NCBI GenBank assembly: GCA_036381125.1
Contig: DASVDK010000213.1
Span: 1-13,901, forward strand
Source: DASVDK01 sp036381125 [NCBI: Thermodesulfobacteriota bacterium]
GTDB taxonomy: Bacteria > DASVDK01
Length of the DNA: 13,901 bases
Reading direction: 5' to 3'
The notes under the pieces are model-generated. The model saw only the letters and a program-made list of their open reading frames with translations. It had not been told where the DNA came from and ran no database searches. The translations under genes were made by a program, and so were the position numbers. Position 1 is the first letter of the stretch. The number at the start of each line of letters is the position of its first letter. Positions 5,474 to 11,995 of this stretch are shown here, in pieces.

Positions 5474-5506
5474 GGCGCGAGTGCGGGCGGGAGCGCAGGC
5501 CGCGCC
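5474..5506. terminator. nested inverted repeat between convergent genes
   Basis: GGCGCG (5474-5479) pairs with CGCGCC (5501-5506), enclosing TGCG (5482-5485) with CGCA (5494-5497). It lies in the 60-nt gap between the convergent secreted-protein and phosphoribulokinase genes. It could stop transcription from either side, but lacks T tracts. Confidence 0.25.
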
Positions 5507-5530
5507 CCGTCCGCGCCTCGCTCGAGGGCT

Positions 5531-6469
5531 TCAGCGGACGGTTCGCGACGTGACCGCGTGGGCGGCGCGCAGCAGGTGGAAGGTGATGAGCGCCTGCGTG
5601 ATGGCGAGCGGGTTGCTGTGCCGCCGCTCGAAGCGATCGGCGTAGAGCCCGATGGCGGCCGGCAGCGGGCGCACGTCGGCGGGCATGGAGCGCCAGATCG
5701 CCTGCTCGACGCGGGCCGTCTCCTCGGGCGTGACCTGGCCGTCGATCTCCAGGAAGTCCACCGGCAGCCCGTCGTCGCGCCCCAGCGTCAGGCGGACCGG
5801 TCCGTCGTCGGCGTCTCCCAGGATGGCGCTCAGGTTGGGGTGGGGGATCCTCGGCCGCAGCACGAGCCGGACGTTGAGGTGGCCGTCCCCGCCGGCGGCC
5901 GGCCCGGATGCGCCGGGATGGAAGCGGACCACCAGGTCGGCGTGTGCGCGCTGCGGGCGGATGAAGCGGGCCGAGTCGGGCTCGCGCCGCTCGAGGTCGC
6001 GCAGCACCTCGTTGGGCGTGTACCCGCGCTTGGTCGTGTCGCGCGTGATCTTCCAGAGGCGCCTGAGTTCCTCGGCGGGGTCCAGGTAGACCTTCACGTC
6101 GAAGCACTCGCGCATCCGCTCCGTGTAGAGGCCGAAGAGGCCCTCGACGATGATGAAGCGCTTCGGCGACACGTACTCCGGCCGGGCGAGGGTGCCGTCG
6201 CGGTGGTCGTAGACCGGCTTGAGGATCGGCTCGCCGCGACAGAGGCGCTGCAGGTCGAGCTCGAGCACGTCGAGGTAGTTGGCGTCCGGGTGGAGGGGCG
6301 TCAGGTTTCGGATCCGGCGCTCGTGGCGATCGTACTTGTGGTAGTCGTCGGTGCAGACCTTCGTGACGCGGTCCGGCCCGAGGATCTCGGCGATCCCGTC
6401 CGTGAGCGTCGTCTTGCCCGCCGCGCTGTCGCCGACGACGGCCAGTACGATCGGCCGCTCGAGTGCCAT
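5531..6469 (-). CDS. prk: phosphoribulokinase / uridine kinase family protein
   Basis: The enzyme is predicted to phosphorylate ribulose 5-phosphate with ATP to give ribulose 1,5-bisphosphate. The 312-residue protein has the P-loop GDSAAGKTT (residues 13-21), the DDYHKYDR motif (41-48) matching the DDYH-x3-R motif of plant/cyanobacterial-type enzymes, PVYDHRDGTL, and the Walker B-like IIVEGLFGLY (about 107-116). KITRDTTKRGYTPNEVL and RFIRPQRAHADLVV also fit. The long C-terminal domain (about 200-312) is typical of phosphoribulokinase rather than uridine kinase. The ATG at 6469 has a GGGAGG site (6472-6477); an upstream ATG at 6511 lies in the promoter. No Rubisco gene is visible, so its pathway role is open. 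Confidence 0.82.
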   Translation of the reverse strand: MALERPIVLAVVGDSAAGKTTLTDGIAEILGPDRVTKVCTDDYHKYDRHERRIRNLTPLHPDANYLDVLELDLQRLCRGEPILKPVYDHRDGTLARPEYVSPKRFIIVEGLFGLYTERMRECFDVKVYLDPAEELRRLWKITRDTTKRGYTPNEVLRDLERREPDSARFIRPQRAHADLVVRFHPGASGPAAGGDGHLNVRLVLRPRIPHPNLSAILGDADDGPVRLTLGRDDGLPVDFLEIDGQVTPEETARVEQAIWRSMPADVRPLPAAIGLYADRFERRHSNPLAITQALITFHLLRAAHAVTSRTVR

Positions 6470-6498
6470 GGCCCTCCCTCTTTGTGAAAATACTCTCA

Positions 6499-6527
6499 AG
6501 CATGGCCGCATGACCGGCGCTTGTCAA
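6499..6527 (-). promoter_or_regulatory. prk: candidate sigma-70 promoter of phosphoribulokinase
   Basis: On the minus strand a perfect TTGACA (6527-6522) is followed after 17 nt by CATGCT (6504-6499). Transcription would start near 6491, leaving a leader of about 22 nt that holds the GGGAGG site. The -10 is weak, but the AT-rich stretch around 6487-6497 may help melting. Confidence 0.45.
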
Positions 6528-6616
6528 CTTCCGCGAGCCTCGGGGCTCCCCGGTCGTGTCGGCAACGCGTCGCCGCGGCCGGTCGCGACCTCCCGGCGCG
6601 CCGGCTCGGCCGCCCC

Positions 6617-6715
6617 GGAAAACGGAAAGACCTGACCCCCTGGAAAACGAGTGGGGTCAGACCCCCTGGAAAACGGAAAGACCTGACCCCATGGAAAATG
6701 GAAAGACCTGACCCC
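6617..6715. repeat. REP-like direct repeat cluster (four units, about 25 nt period)
   Basis: A 23-nt unit made of GGAAAACGGAAAG plus ACCTGACCCC occurs at 6617-6639 and 6668-6690, and once more at 6693-6715 with one change (C to T at the seventh base). A degenerate unit at 6642-6665 starts the same way but carries GGGGTCAG, the reverse complement of the repeat's CTGACCCC. The cluster fills the gap between phosphoribulokinase and the gamma-synthase gene and ends 1 nt from the latter's stop codon. The GGGGTCAGGTC core recalls sequences flanking REP-associated IS200-type transposases in other high-GC bacteria (from memory). No transposase is in the window. The rest of the gap (6528-6616) shows only GC-rich sequence. 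Confidence 0.8.
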
Positions 6716-6716
6716 G

Positions 6717-7871
6717 CTACGAGAGGGCCTGCTCGAGGTCCTCCAGGAGGTCGTCGACGTGCTCGATGCCGACGGAGAGGCGAACCATGGTGTCGGAGAT
6801 GCCGAGCGCCGCGCGCCGCTCGGGCGGCAGCGAGGCGTGCGTCATGATCGCCGGGTGCTCGACGAGCGACTCGACGCCGCCGAGCGACTCGGCCAGGGCG
6901 AAGAGCCTGAGCCGCTCGAGGAACCGGCGCGCCTCCTCGAGGCCGCCGTGCAGGTCGCAGGTGATCATGCCGCCGAAGCCCCGCATCTGCCGCTTCGCGA
7001 GCGCGTGCTGCGGGTGGGACGGCAGCCCCGGGTAGCGCACCCGGGCGATCCTCGGATGCGTCTCGAGGAACCGCGCGATCGCCATGGCGTTGGCCTCGTG
7101 CTGCCGCATCCGGAGCGGGAGCGTCTTCACCCCGCGCATGGCGAGCCAGCTGTCCATGGGGCCCGCGACCGCGCCGATGGCGTTCTGCAGGAAGCCGAGG
7201 CGCTCCGCCAGGTCCTCGCGGTCGGTCACGACCACGCCGCCGATCACGTCCGAGTGCCCGGCCAGGTACTTGGTGGCCGAGTGGACCACCACGTCGATCC
7301 CGAAGCGGAGCGGCTGCTGGAAGTAGGGGCTCGGGAAGGTGTTGTCGCAGATGGTGAGCCATCCGTGCCGGCGGGCGACAGTGGCCATCGCCTCGAGATC
7401 GACGAGCTTCAGGGCGGGGTTGGTCGGGGTCTCGATCCAGACGCCGCGCGTCCGTCCGGTCGCCGCCCGGGCGAGGTTGGCCGGGTCGGTCAGGTCCGCG
7501 TAGGCGAAGTCGAGCCCGTAGTCGCGCAGCACCCGCTCGAACAGGCGGAAGGTGCCGCCGTACATGTCGTCCATCGCGATGACGTGGTCGCCCGCCTTGA
7601 AGAGGTGCATGACCGTCGTCGACGCGGCCATCCCGCTCGCGAAGGCGAAGCCGAAGCGGCCCCCCTCGAGCGCCGCCACGTTCGCCTCGTAGGCCGCTCG
7701 CGTCGGGTTCTTCGTGCGCGAGTAGTCGTAGCCGCGGTGCCGGCCCGGCGACTCCTGGACGAACGTCGAGGTCTGGTAGATCGGCGTCATGATGGCGCCG
7801 GTCGCGGGGTCGGGCTCCTGCCCCGCGTGGACCGCCAGCGTCTCGAACCGGTGCTCGGGCCTCGTCTTCAC
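6717..7871 (-). CDS. cystathionine gamma-synthase / gamma-lyase family PLP enzyme
   Basis: The 384-residue enzyme belongs to the Cys/Met-metabolism PLP family (fold type I). Visible features are YSRTKNPT (residues 50-57), FASGMAAS (77-84), the cofactor-stacking Y104 in DMYGGT, D176 in ICDNTFPSP, and the PLP-binding K201 in VVHSATKYLAGHSDVIGG. SLGGVESLVEHPAIMTHAS near the C-terminus is typical. Synthase and lyase activities cannot be separated by eye. Because cystathionine beta-synthase lies just upstream (28 nt), a lyase role in homocysteine-to-cysteine reverse transsulfuration is favoured. The GTG start at 7871 has a GGGAGG site. The stop abuts the REP-like cluster. Confidence 0.93.
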   Translation of the reverse strand: MKTRPEHRFETLAVHAGQEPDPATGAIMTPIYQTSTFVQESPGRHRGYDYSRTKNPTRAAYEANVAALEGGRFGFAFASGMAASTTVMHLFKAGDHVIAMDDMYGGTFRLFERVLRDYGLDFAYADLTDPANLARAATGRTRGVWIETPTNPALKLVDLEAMATVARRHGWLTICDNTFPSPYFQQPLRFGIDVVVHSATKYLAGHSDVIGGVVVTDREDLAERLGFLQNAIGAVAGPMDSWLAMRGVKTLPLRMRQHEANAMAIARFLETHPRIARVRYPGLPSHPQHALAKRQMRGFGGMITCDLHGGLEEARRFLERLRLFALAESLGGVESLVEHPAIMTHASLPPERRAALGISDTMVRLSVGIEHVDDLLEDLEQALS

Positions 7872-7899
7872 GCCGTCCGCCTCCCTCGATCCTGCTTGC

Positions 7900-9288
7900 C
7901 TACTTGATCCGCTCGCCCAGGTAGGTGATCAGGTCGATCTTCGTCACGAGGCCGTAGAAGTCGTCGCCCCGCGTCACGATCGCCACCTCGCCCCGGTCGA
8001 GGATCGGCATGAGTGCCTCGGCCGGCGCGTCGGGGTCGACCGTGTTGAGCTTCGTGACGACGAGCCGCTCGATCGTGTCGGTCGCCGTGACCCGGCCCTG
8101 CACGAGCGGGACGACGAGGTCCGACTCGTCGATGATGCCGAGGAGCTTGTCCCCCGCCATGACCGGCAGCTGCGAGATGCCGTGCGCCTTCATCTTGGTG
8201 ATCACGTCGCGCACCGTGTCGAACTGCCCGCACGTGACGACCTCCCCGCGGTCGTACCGGCGCGAGACGACGTCCTTCACCGTGCCGAGCGCCACGCGCC
8301 GCTCGAAGAAGCCGGCCTCGCGCATCCAGTCGTCGTTGTAGAGCTTCGACAGGTAGCGGCTGCCGCTGTCCGGCAGGACCACCACCACGTTGAGCGGCCG
8401 GCCGCCCGCCTCCTCGTGCTCGCGCACGAAGCGGAGCGCGCCCACGACCGCGGCACCGCCCGAGCTGCCGGTGTAGAGGCCCTCGCTCGTGAGCAGCTCG
8501 CGCGCCATCAGGTAGGACTCCTTGTCGTTGACGCGCACGACCTCGTCGATCGCCGTGAGGTCCATCGTGCTCGGGAAGAAGTCCTCGCCGATCCCCTCGA
8601 TGAGGTACGCGTGCGGCTCGACGACCTCGCCACGCTCGAAGAAGTCCTTGTAGACCGATCCCTCGGGGTCCACGCCGACGATCCGGACGTCGGGCTTGCG
8701 CTCCTTGAGGTAGCGCGACACGCCGGTGATCGTGCCGCCGGTCCCCATCCCGGCCACGAAGGCGTCGATCTCGCCGCCGGTCTGCTCCCAGATCTCCGGG
8801 CCGGTGGTCCGGTAGTGGGCCAGCGGGTTGTCGGGGTTGTGGTACTGGTTCGCGTAGAAGGCGTTCGGCGTCTCCCGCGCGAGGCGCTCGGCGACGGAGT
8901 AGTAGCTGCGGGGGTCGTCCGGGGCGACGTTCGTGGGGGTGACGATCACCTTCGCGCCGAAGGCGCGGAGGTTCTGGATCTTCTCCTGGCTCTGCTTGTC
9001 CGGCATGACGAAGACGAGCCTGTAGCCCTTGATGGCGGCCACGAGCGCGAGCCCCATGCCGGTGTTGCCCGAGGTCGCCTCGACGATCGTCGCGCCAGGC
9101 CCGATGTCGCCCCGCCGCTCCGCCGCCTCGAGGATCGTCACGCCGATCCGGTCCTTGATCGACCCGCCCGGGTTCAGGTACTCGAGCTTGGCGGCGATCG
9201 TCGACCTGAGCCGCCCGGTCACCCGGTTGAGCTTCACGATCGGCGTCCCGCCGACCGCCTCGAGCACGTTCCGCTTCATCGCCTTCAT
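7900..9288 (-). CDS. cbs: cystathionine beta-synthase with C-terminal CBS-domain pair
   Basis: The 462-residue enzyme joins serine and homocysteine to make cystathionine. It has the fold type II PLP core: K45 in NPGGSIKDR binds PLP, TSGNTGMGL (72-80) contacts substrate, GTGGT (182-186) holds the phosphate, and S276 in GSSGG is the usual pyridine-nitrogen partner. Residues about 338-395 and 403-460 form two CBS motifs (GISQLPVM, LLGIIDESDL; VAIVTR, FYGLVTKIDL), which in related enzymes bind adenosyl ligands and regulate activity. There is no N-terminal heme region. The ATG at 9288 has an AAGGGGAG site; the nearby ATG at 9279 does not. It leads a two-gene operon with the gamma-synthase/lyase. 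Confidence 0.93.
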   Translation of the reverse strand: MKAMKRNVLEAVGGTPIVKLNRVTGRLRSTIAAKLEYLNPGGSIKDRIGVTILEAAERRGDIGPGATIVEATSGNTGMGLALVAAIKGYRLVFVMPDKQSQEKIQNLRAFGAKVIVTPTNVAPDDPRSYYSVAERLARETPNAFYANQYHNPDNPLAHYRTTGPEIWEQTGGEIDAFVAGMGTGGTITGVSRYLKERKPDVRIVGVDPEGSVYKDFFERGEVVEPHAYLIEGIGEDFFPSTMDLTAIDEVVRVNDKESYLMARELLTSEGLYTGSSGGAAVVGALRFVREHEEAGGRPLNVVVVLPDSGSRYLSKLYNDDWMREAGFFERRVALGTVKDVVSRRYDRGEVVTCGQFDTVRDVITKMKAHGISQLPVMAGDKLLGIIDESDLVVPLVQGRVTATDTIERLVVTKLNTVDPDAPAEALMPILDRGEVAIVTRGDDFYGLVTKIDLITYLGERIK

Positions 9289-9334
9289 GGCGAGGCTCCC
9301 CTTGCCGGCGCCGGGCACGGCCGGTCCCGCGACG

Positions 9335-9349
9335 GAACCGGGCCGGTTC
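9335..9349. promoter_or_regulatory. perfect palindrome at the cbs transcription start region
   Basis: GAACCGG (9335-9341) and CCGGTTC (9343-9349) are perfect inverted repeats around one base. The element lies just downstream of the predicted -10 of the cbs operon, where a bound repressor would block initiation. Confidence 0.3.
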
Positions 9350-9360
9350 GGCAGGGAACC

Positions 9361-9390
9361 AGTGTAGGCATCGCGGGAGGCCGGGTGCAA
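9361..9390 (-). promoter_or_regulatory. candidate sigma-70 promoter of the cbs operon
   Basis: On the minus strand TTGCAC (9390-9385) and TACACT (9366-9361) are separated by 18 nt. Transcription would start near 9353, about 65 nt before the cbs ATG. Confidence 0.5.
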
Positions 9391-9472
9391 ACGGGGGATC
9401 GACCGGAGGGCTCGAGGCGGACGACCCTGCGGCCGCTTCGGAAGGCCGTCGTCCTGCGGGGCGAGGCGCCGG

Positions 9473-9712
9473 GGCGGTGGCGACGAGGAGTTCGCGCGTC
9501 TCGGAAGGCGGAAGGTCGCCGTGCAGCGTGCTCGCCTCGTCGAAGACCAGGACCGCCACGTTATCGGCGCTGGCGACGTCGCACACGTCCCGCGCGGTCT
9601 CCGCAGAGATGCTCCCGGCGTCACCGGTCGGGAACGTGAGAGGCCTGGGCGGCTCGACGTTGCCAACCGCCTGTCCGGCTGGCTCGAAAACGAGCGCGTG
9701 CCTCCAGTGCAT
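9473..9712 (-). other. possible hypothetical or decayed gene upstream of cbs
   Basis: From ATG 9712, with GAAGG 8-12 nt ahead, about 80 codons read as protein-like: MHWRHALVFEP, then AETARDVCDVAS, NVAVLVFDEASTLHGDL and ETRELLVATA. By my count about 86% of third positions are G or C, as in the real genes here. After this the bias fades and the frame stays open into cbs in the wrong register, so the original end may have been lost by a frameshift or the stretch may be chance. I recognise no family. The rest of 9289-9998 holds the cbs promoter and leader; I see no gene in 9713-9981. Confidence 0.3.
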
Positions 9713-9981
9713 CTCCGCACCTTCGCCCGAGGCGCCGCAGGGACTAGGGACTGACGGAGAGCCGCGGCCGCAGGCGGTCATCACGGGACTCACGCTATGG
9801 CCAGCGCGCCTCGGACTGCCGCGGTGGGACTGCTGCGGCGTGGCGAGCGGCGCGGGACCGCCGTGGTGCAGAGACCGGTCGACGGCCAGTGCTCGCCCGG
9901 TGGACGCCCGTGAGGAGCGACCGGTCGGTGTGGCGTGGACCGAGGGCCGGCCGTTGCACGACCGGGCAAGGCGGCCGCGCC

Positions 9982-9990
9982 TGGTATACT
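9982..9990 (+). promoter_or_regulatory. extended -10 promoter of tRNA-Arg
   Basis: TGG followed by TATACT (9985-9990) is a strong extended -10. It ends 8 nt before the mature tRNA, so the precursor would have almost no 5' leader. A TTGCAC at 9954-9959 is 25 nt away, too far for a normal -35. Confidence 0.55.
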
Positions 9991-9998
9991 CCGATCGC

Positions 9999-10075
9999 GC
10001 GCCCGTAGCTCAGCTGGATAGAGCACCAGGCTTCGAACCTGGGGGCCGGGGGTTCGAGCCCCTCCGGGCGCGCCA
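9999..10075 (+). tRNA. trnR: tRNA-Arg (anticodon TCG), CCA encoded
   Basis: The acceptor stem GCGCCCG (9999-10005) pairs with CGGGCGC (10065-10071). The anticodon stem CCAGG/CCTGG (10026-10030, 10038-10042) encloses CTTCGAA, giving anticodon TCG for Arg codon CGA. The T arm has GGTTCGAGCCC, the discriminator is G10072, and CCA is encoded at 10073-10075. No integrase or repeat of the tRNA 3' end is seen, so it is not marked as an attachment site. Confidence 0.97.
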
Positions 10076-10116
10076 CTCACGCCTGTGCGATCTCGGACCG
10101 GATGGCGCTAGCGGCC

Positions 10117-10132
10117 TCGGGCCCAGGCCCGA
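10117..10132 (+). terminator. small hairpin downstream of tRNA-Arg
   Basis: TCGGGC (10117-10122) pairs with GCCCGA (10127-10132) around CCAG, 42 nt after the tRNA. No T tract follows. The rest of 10076-10408 contains no gene I can support, only a weak promoter for the CheY operon. Confidence 0.25.
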
Positions 10133-10358
10133 CGCCCCCCTGCCCGCCGGCAGGTCCCCACGTCGAGCTGCCGCTCCTCCCTCCTCGCGGCGCCGTTGCC
10201 GCGACCGCGGCGAAGCGCGTGTTCCGGACGGCCAGCGTCAGAGCCGGTGCCGCAGAGTGTCACCGGCCGTGACCGGGCTGCGGGTCCATGATCGGAACCC
10301 TGCGCGGAGCATGGCGAAATCCGATGCCGCGCGGCCGGGACGCCCGGCGGCACGTCGG

Positions 10359-10386
10359 TTGCTAGGAGGACGGGCGCTCCCATACC
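10359..10386 (+). promoter_or_regulatory. weak candidate promoter of the CheY-GAF-Hpt operon
   Basis: TTGCTA (10359-10364) and CATACC (10381-10386) are separated by 16 nt. Transcription would start near 10393, leaving a short leader with the GAGGGG site (10399-10404). Confidence 0.25.
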
Positions 10387-10408
10387 CGCCGACCGCGCGA
10401 GGGGCCCG

Positions 10409-10780
10409 ATGACGCGCAAGAAGATCCTCCTGGTGGACGATGCCGAGACGGTCCTGCTCGTCGAGCGGATGGCGCTCGGCAAGGAGCCGTACGAGCTGGT
10501 GACGGCGAAGGACGGCGCCGAGGCGATCGCGAAGGCGACCGTCATGCGGCCCGATCTGATCCTCATGGACGTCGTCATGCCGAAGATGAACGGCTTCGAG
10601 GCGTGCCGGCGGCTCCGGGAATCGGAGGCGACGAAGGACATCCCGATCGTCCTCGTCACGACCCGCGCGGAGGCCGAGAGCATGCAGACCGGCTTCGAGA
10701 GCGGGTGCACCGACTACCTCACCAAGCCGATCAACGGGGCGGAGCTCCTCGCCAAGGTCAAGCAGTACCTCGGGCAATGA
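10409..10780 (+). CDS. CheY-like single-domain response regulator
   Basis: A 123-residue complete receiver domain with every catalytic residue: acidic pair D10-D11 (LLVDDAE), phospho-acceptor D54 (ILMDVVMPKMNG), T84, and K106 in YLTKP. It has no output domain, so it acts by binding a partner or as a relay. The ATG at 10409 follows GAGGGG at a short 4-nt spacing. Its stop overlaps the ATG of the GAF gene (ATGA), and an Hpt gene follows, so the three probably work as one phosphorelay. Unlike the receiver protein at 872-1237, this one looks fully active. Confidence 0.94.
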   Translation: MTRKKILLVDDAETVLLVERMALGKEPYELVTAKDGAEAIAKATVMRPDLILMDVVMPKMNGFEACRRLRESEATKDIPIVLVTTRAEAESMQTGFESGCTDYLTKPINGAELLAKVKQYLGQ

Positions 10781-11550
10781 GTCGGCCCGACGACGGCGCG
10801 GCTGCCTACGCCCAGAGGGTCCACGAGAGCACCTGGCGCTTCGCGCAGGAGCTGCTGGCCGAGAACGAGCGGCTGCGCGCGGCGGTCGCCCTCCTCGAGA
10901 GCGACAAGGGGCTCCTCGAGGAGCGGCTCCGCTCGACTCGCGCCCTGCTCGAGCAGCACGAGCAGGCGCGTGCCCAGTTGCAGGAGCGGCTCGGGAAGAT
11001 CGAGGCCGACAGCGGCCGGCTCGCGGCGCAGTGCGAGCAGCTCGAGCAGCAGAACTGGATCCAGCTCAACCTCTACGTCGCGAGCTATCGGCTCAACGGA
11101 ACGCTCGACCGCGACGAGCTCGTGCGGACCATCCAGGAGATCATCGCCAACCTGATCGGCTCCGAGGAGGCGGCGATCTTCGAGCTGGACCGCGACCGCG
11201 GCCTCCTGCGGCTCGTCGCGTCGTTCGGCGTCGACGCGTCGGGCCTCGATCGGATCCCGCTCGGCGAGGGCGTCATCGGGAAGGCCGTGCTCGACGGGGA
11301 GACCTACGTCGCGCCGTCCGCGGCGGGTGGGCGCCGGCCGGCCGCCGGCCGAGAGCCGACGGCGGTGATCCCGCTCAAGGTCGGGGGAACGGTGACCGGC
11401 GCGATCGTCATCTTCCGGCTCCTCCCGCAGAAGGCGGGCCTCGAAGCGGTCGACCGGGAGCTGTTCGCCGTGCTGGGGACCCACGCGGCAATGGCCCTCT
11501 ACTGCACGCGGCTGCACGCCCGAGCGGTAGCGGCGGGGGGCGGCCTGTGA
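10777..11550 (+). CDS. coiled-coil GAF-domain sensor protein
   Basis: The 257-residue protein starts in an ATGA overlap with the CheY gene. Residues about 20-95 are a long Glu/Leu/Gln/Arg-rich coiled coil (ELLAENERLRAAVALLE, LLEERLRSTRALLEQHEQ), and residues about 105-248 form a GAF domain (LNGTLDRDELVRTIQEIIANLIGSE, AAIFELDRDRGLLRLVASFG, PLGEGVIGKAVLDGE, AVIPLKVGGTVTGAIVIF). It is cytosolic, with no membrane segment, kinase or cyclase domain, so it is probably a ligand-binding regulator of the neighbouring CheY and Hpt proteins. The ligand is unknown. A longer upstream frame overlapping CheY is not used. Confidence 0.88.
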   Translation: MSRPDDGAAAYAQRVHESTWRFAQELLAENERLRAAVALLESDKGLLEERLRSTRALLEQHEQARAQLQERLGKIEADSGRLAAQCEQLEQQNWIQLNLYVASYRLNGTLDRDELVRTIQEIIANLIGSEEAAIFELDRDRGLLRLVASFGVDASGLDRIPLGEGVIGKAVLDGETYVAPSAAGGRRPAAGREPTAVIPLKVGGTVTGAIVIFRLLPQKAGLEAVDRELFAVLGTHAAMALYCTRLHARAVAAGGGL

Positions 11551-11583
11551 TCGGGCGGCCGCGGATACCCTAGGAGGACCGAC

Positions 11584-11991
11584 GTGGGCATCGACCGCGA
11601 GGCGGTCATCCGCACGTACCTCGCGGAGGCCGATGGGCAGCTCGGGCAGATCGAGGAGGGGCTCCGCGCGCTCGAGGCGCGGCCGGACGACGCGGGCCGG
11701 CTCGAGACGATCTGCCGGGCCGTCCACACGCTCAAGGGCACCTCGGCCATGCTCGAGTTCCACCGCGTCGCCGAGTTCGCCCGCGCCGTCGAGGAGGTGC
11801 TCGAGCGGCTCGGCGCCGGGACGCTCGGGGCACGCGACGGGCTCGTGCCGCTCCTCCTCTCGGCGGTCGACGCGCTTCGTGAGTTCGTTCCCGAGGCCGC
11901 GGCCGGCGTCCGGGAGTTCCGGCCGGAGCACGAGGCTCTCCTGCGTCGGCTCGCGGCCGTCGGGGCGGAGGAGACCCCCGGCCCGACGTGA
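11584..11991 (+). CDS. free-standing Hpt (histidine phosphotransfer) protein
   Basis: The 135-residue product is a four-helix Hpt domain with the phospho-accepting H48 in AVHTLKGTSAML (the H-x2-KG-[ST] signature). The N-terminal helix IRTYLAEADGQLGQIEEGLRALE matches the P1 domain of CheA. It lacks the dimerisation, kinase and CheW-binding domains of CheA, so it can only relay phosphate. It starts at GTG 11584, with AGGAGGA at 11572-11578, 33 nt after the GAF gene. It ends only 4 nt from the stop of the convergent enoyl-CoA hydratase gene. Confidence 0.9.
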   Translation: MGIDREAVIRTYLAEADGQLGQIEEGLRALEARPDDAGRLETICRAVHTLKGTSAMLEFHRVAEFARAVEEVLERLGAGTLGARDGLVPLLLSAVDALREFVPEAAAGVREFRPEHEALLRRLAAVGAEETPGPT

Positions 11992-11995
11992 GGCC

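Noticed and set aside
6617-6715. CRISPR array
   Set aside because: Unit spacing is irregular (copies 3 and 4 are 2 nt apart), there are no unique spacers of even length and no cas genes.
7868-9793. A 641-residue minus-strand frame and a 616-residue plus-strand frame over cbs
   Set aside because: Both are out-of-register or antisense shadows of cystathionine beta-synthase, kept open by the high GC content.
9954-9959. TTGCAC as -35 box for tRNA-Arg
   Set aside because: It is 25 nt from the -10 TATACT, well beyond the usual 16-18 nt; the extended -10 suffices.
9477-10412. Open frames on both strands across 9999-10075
   Set aside because: They run through tRNA-Arg(TCG), giving the familiar VAQLDRAPGFEPGGRGFEP artefact, and have no domain.
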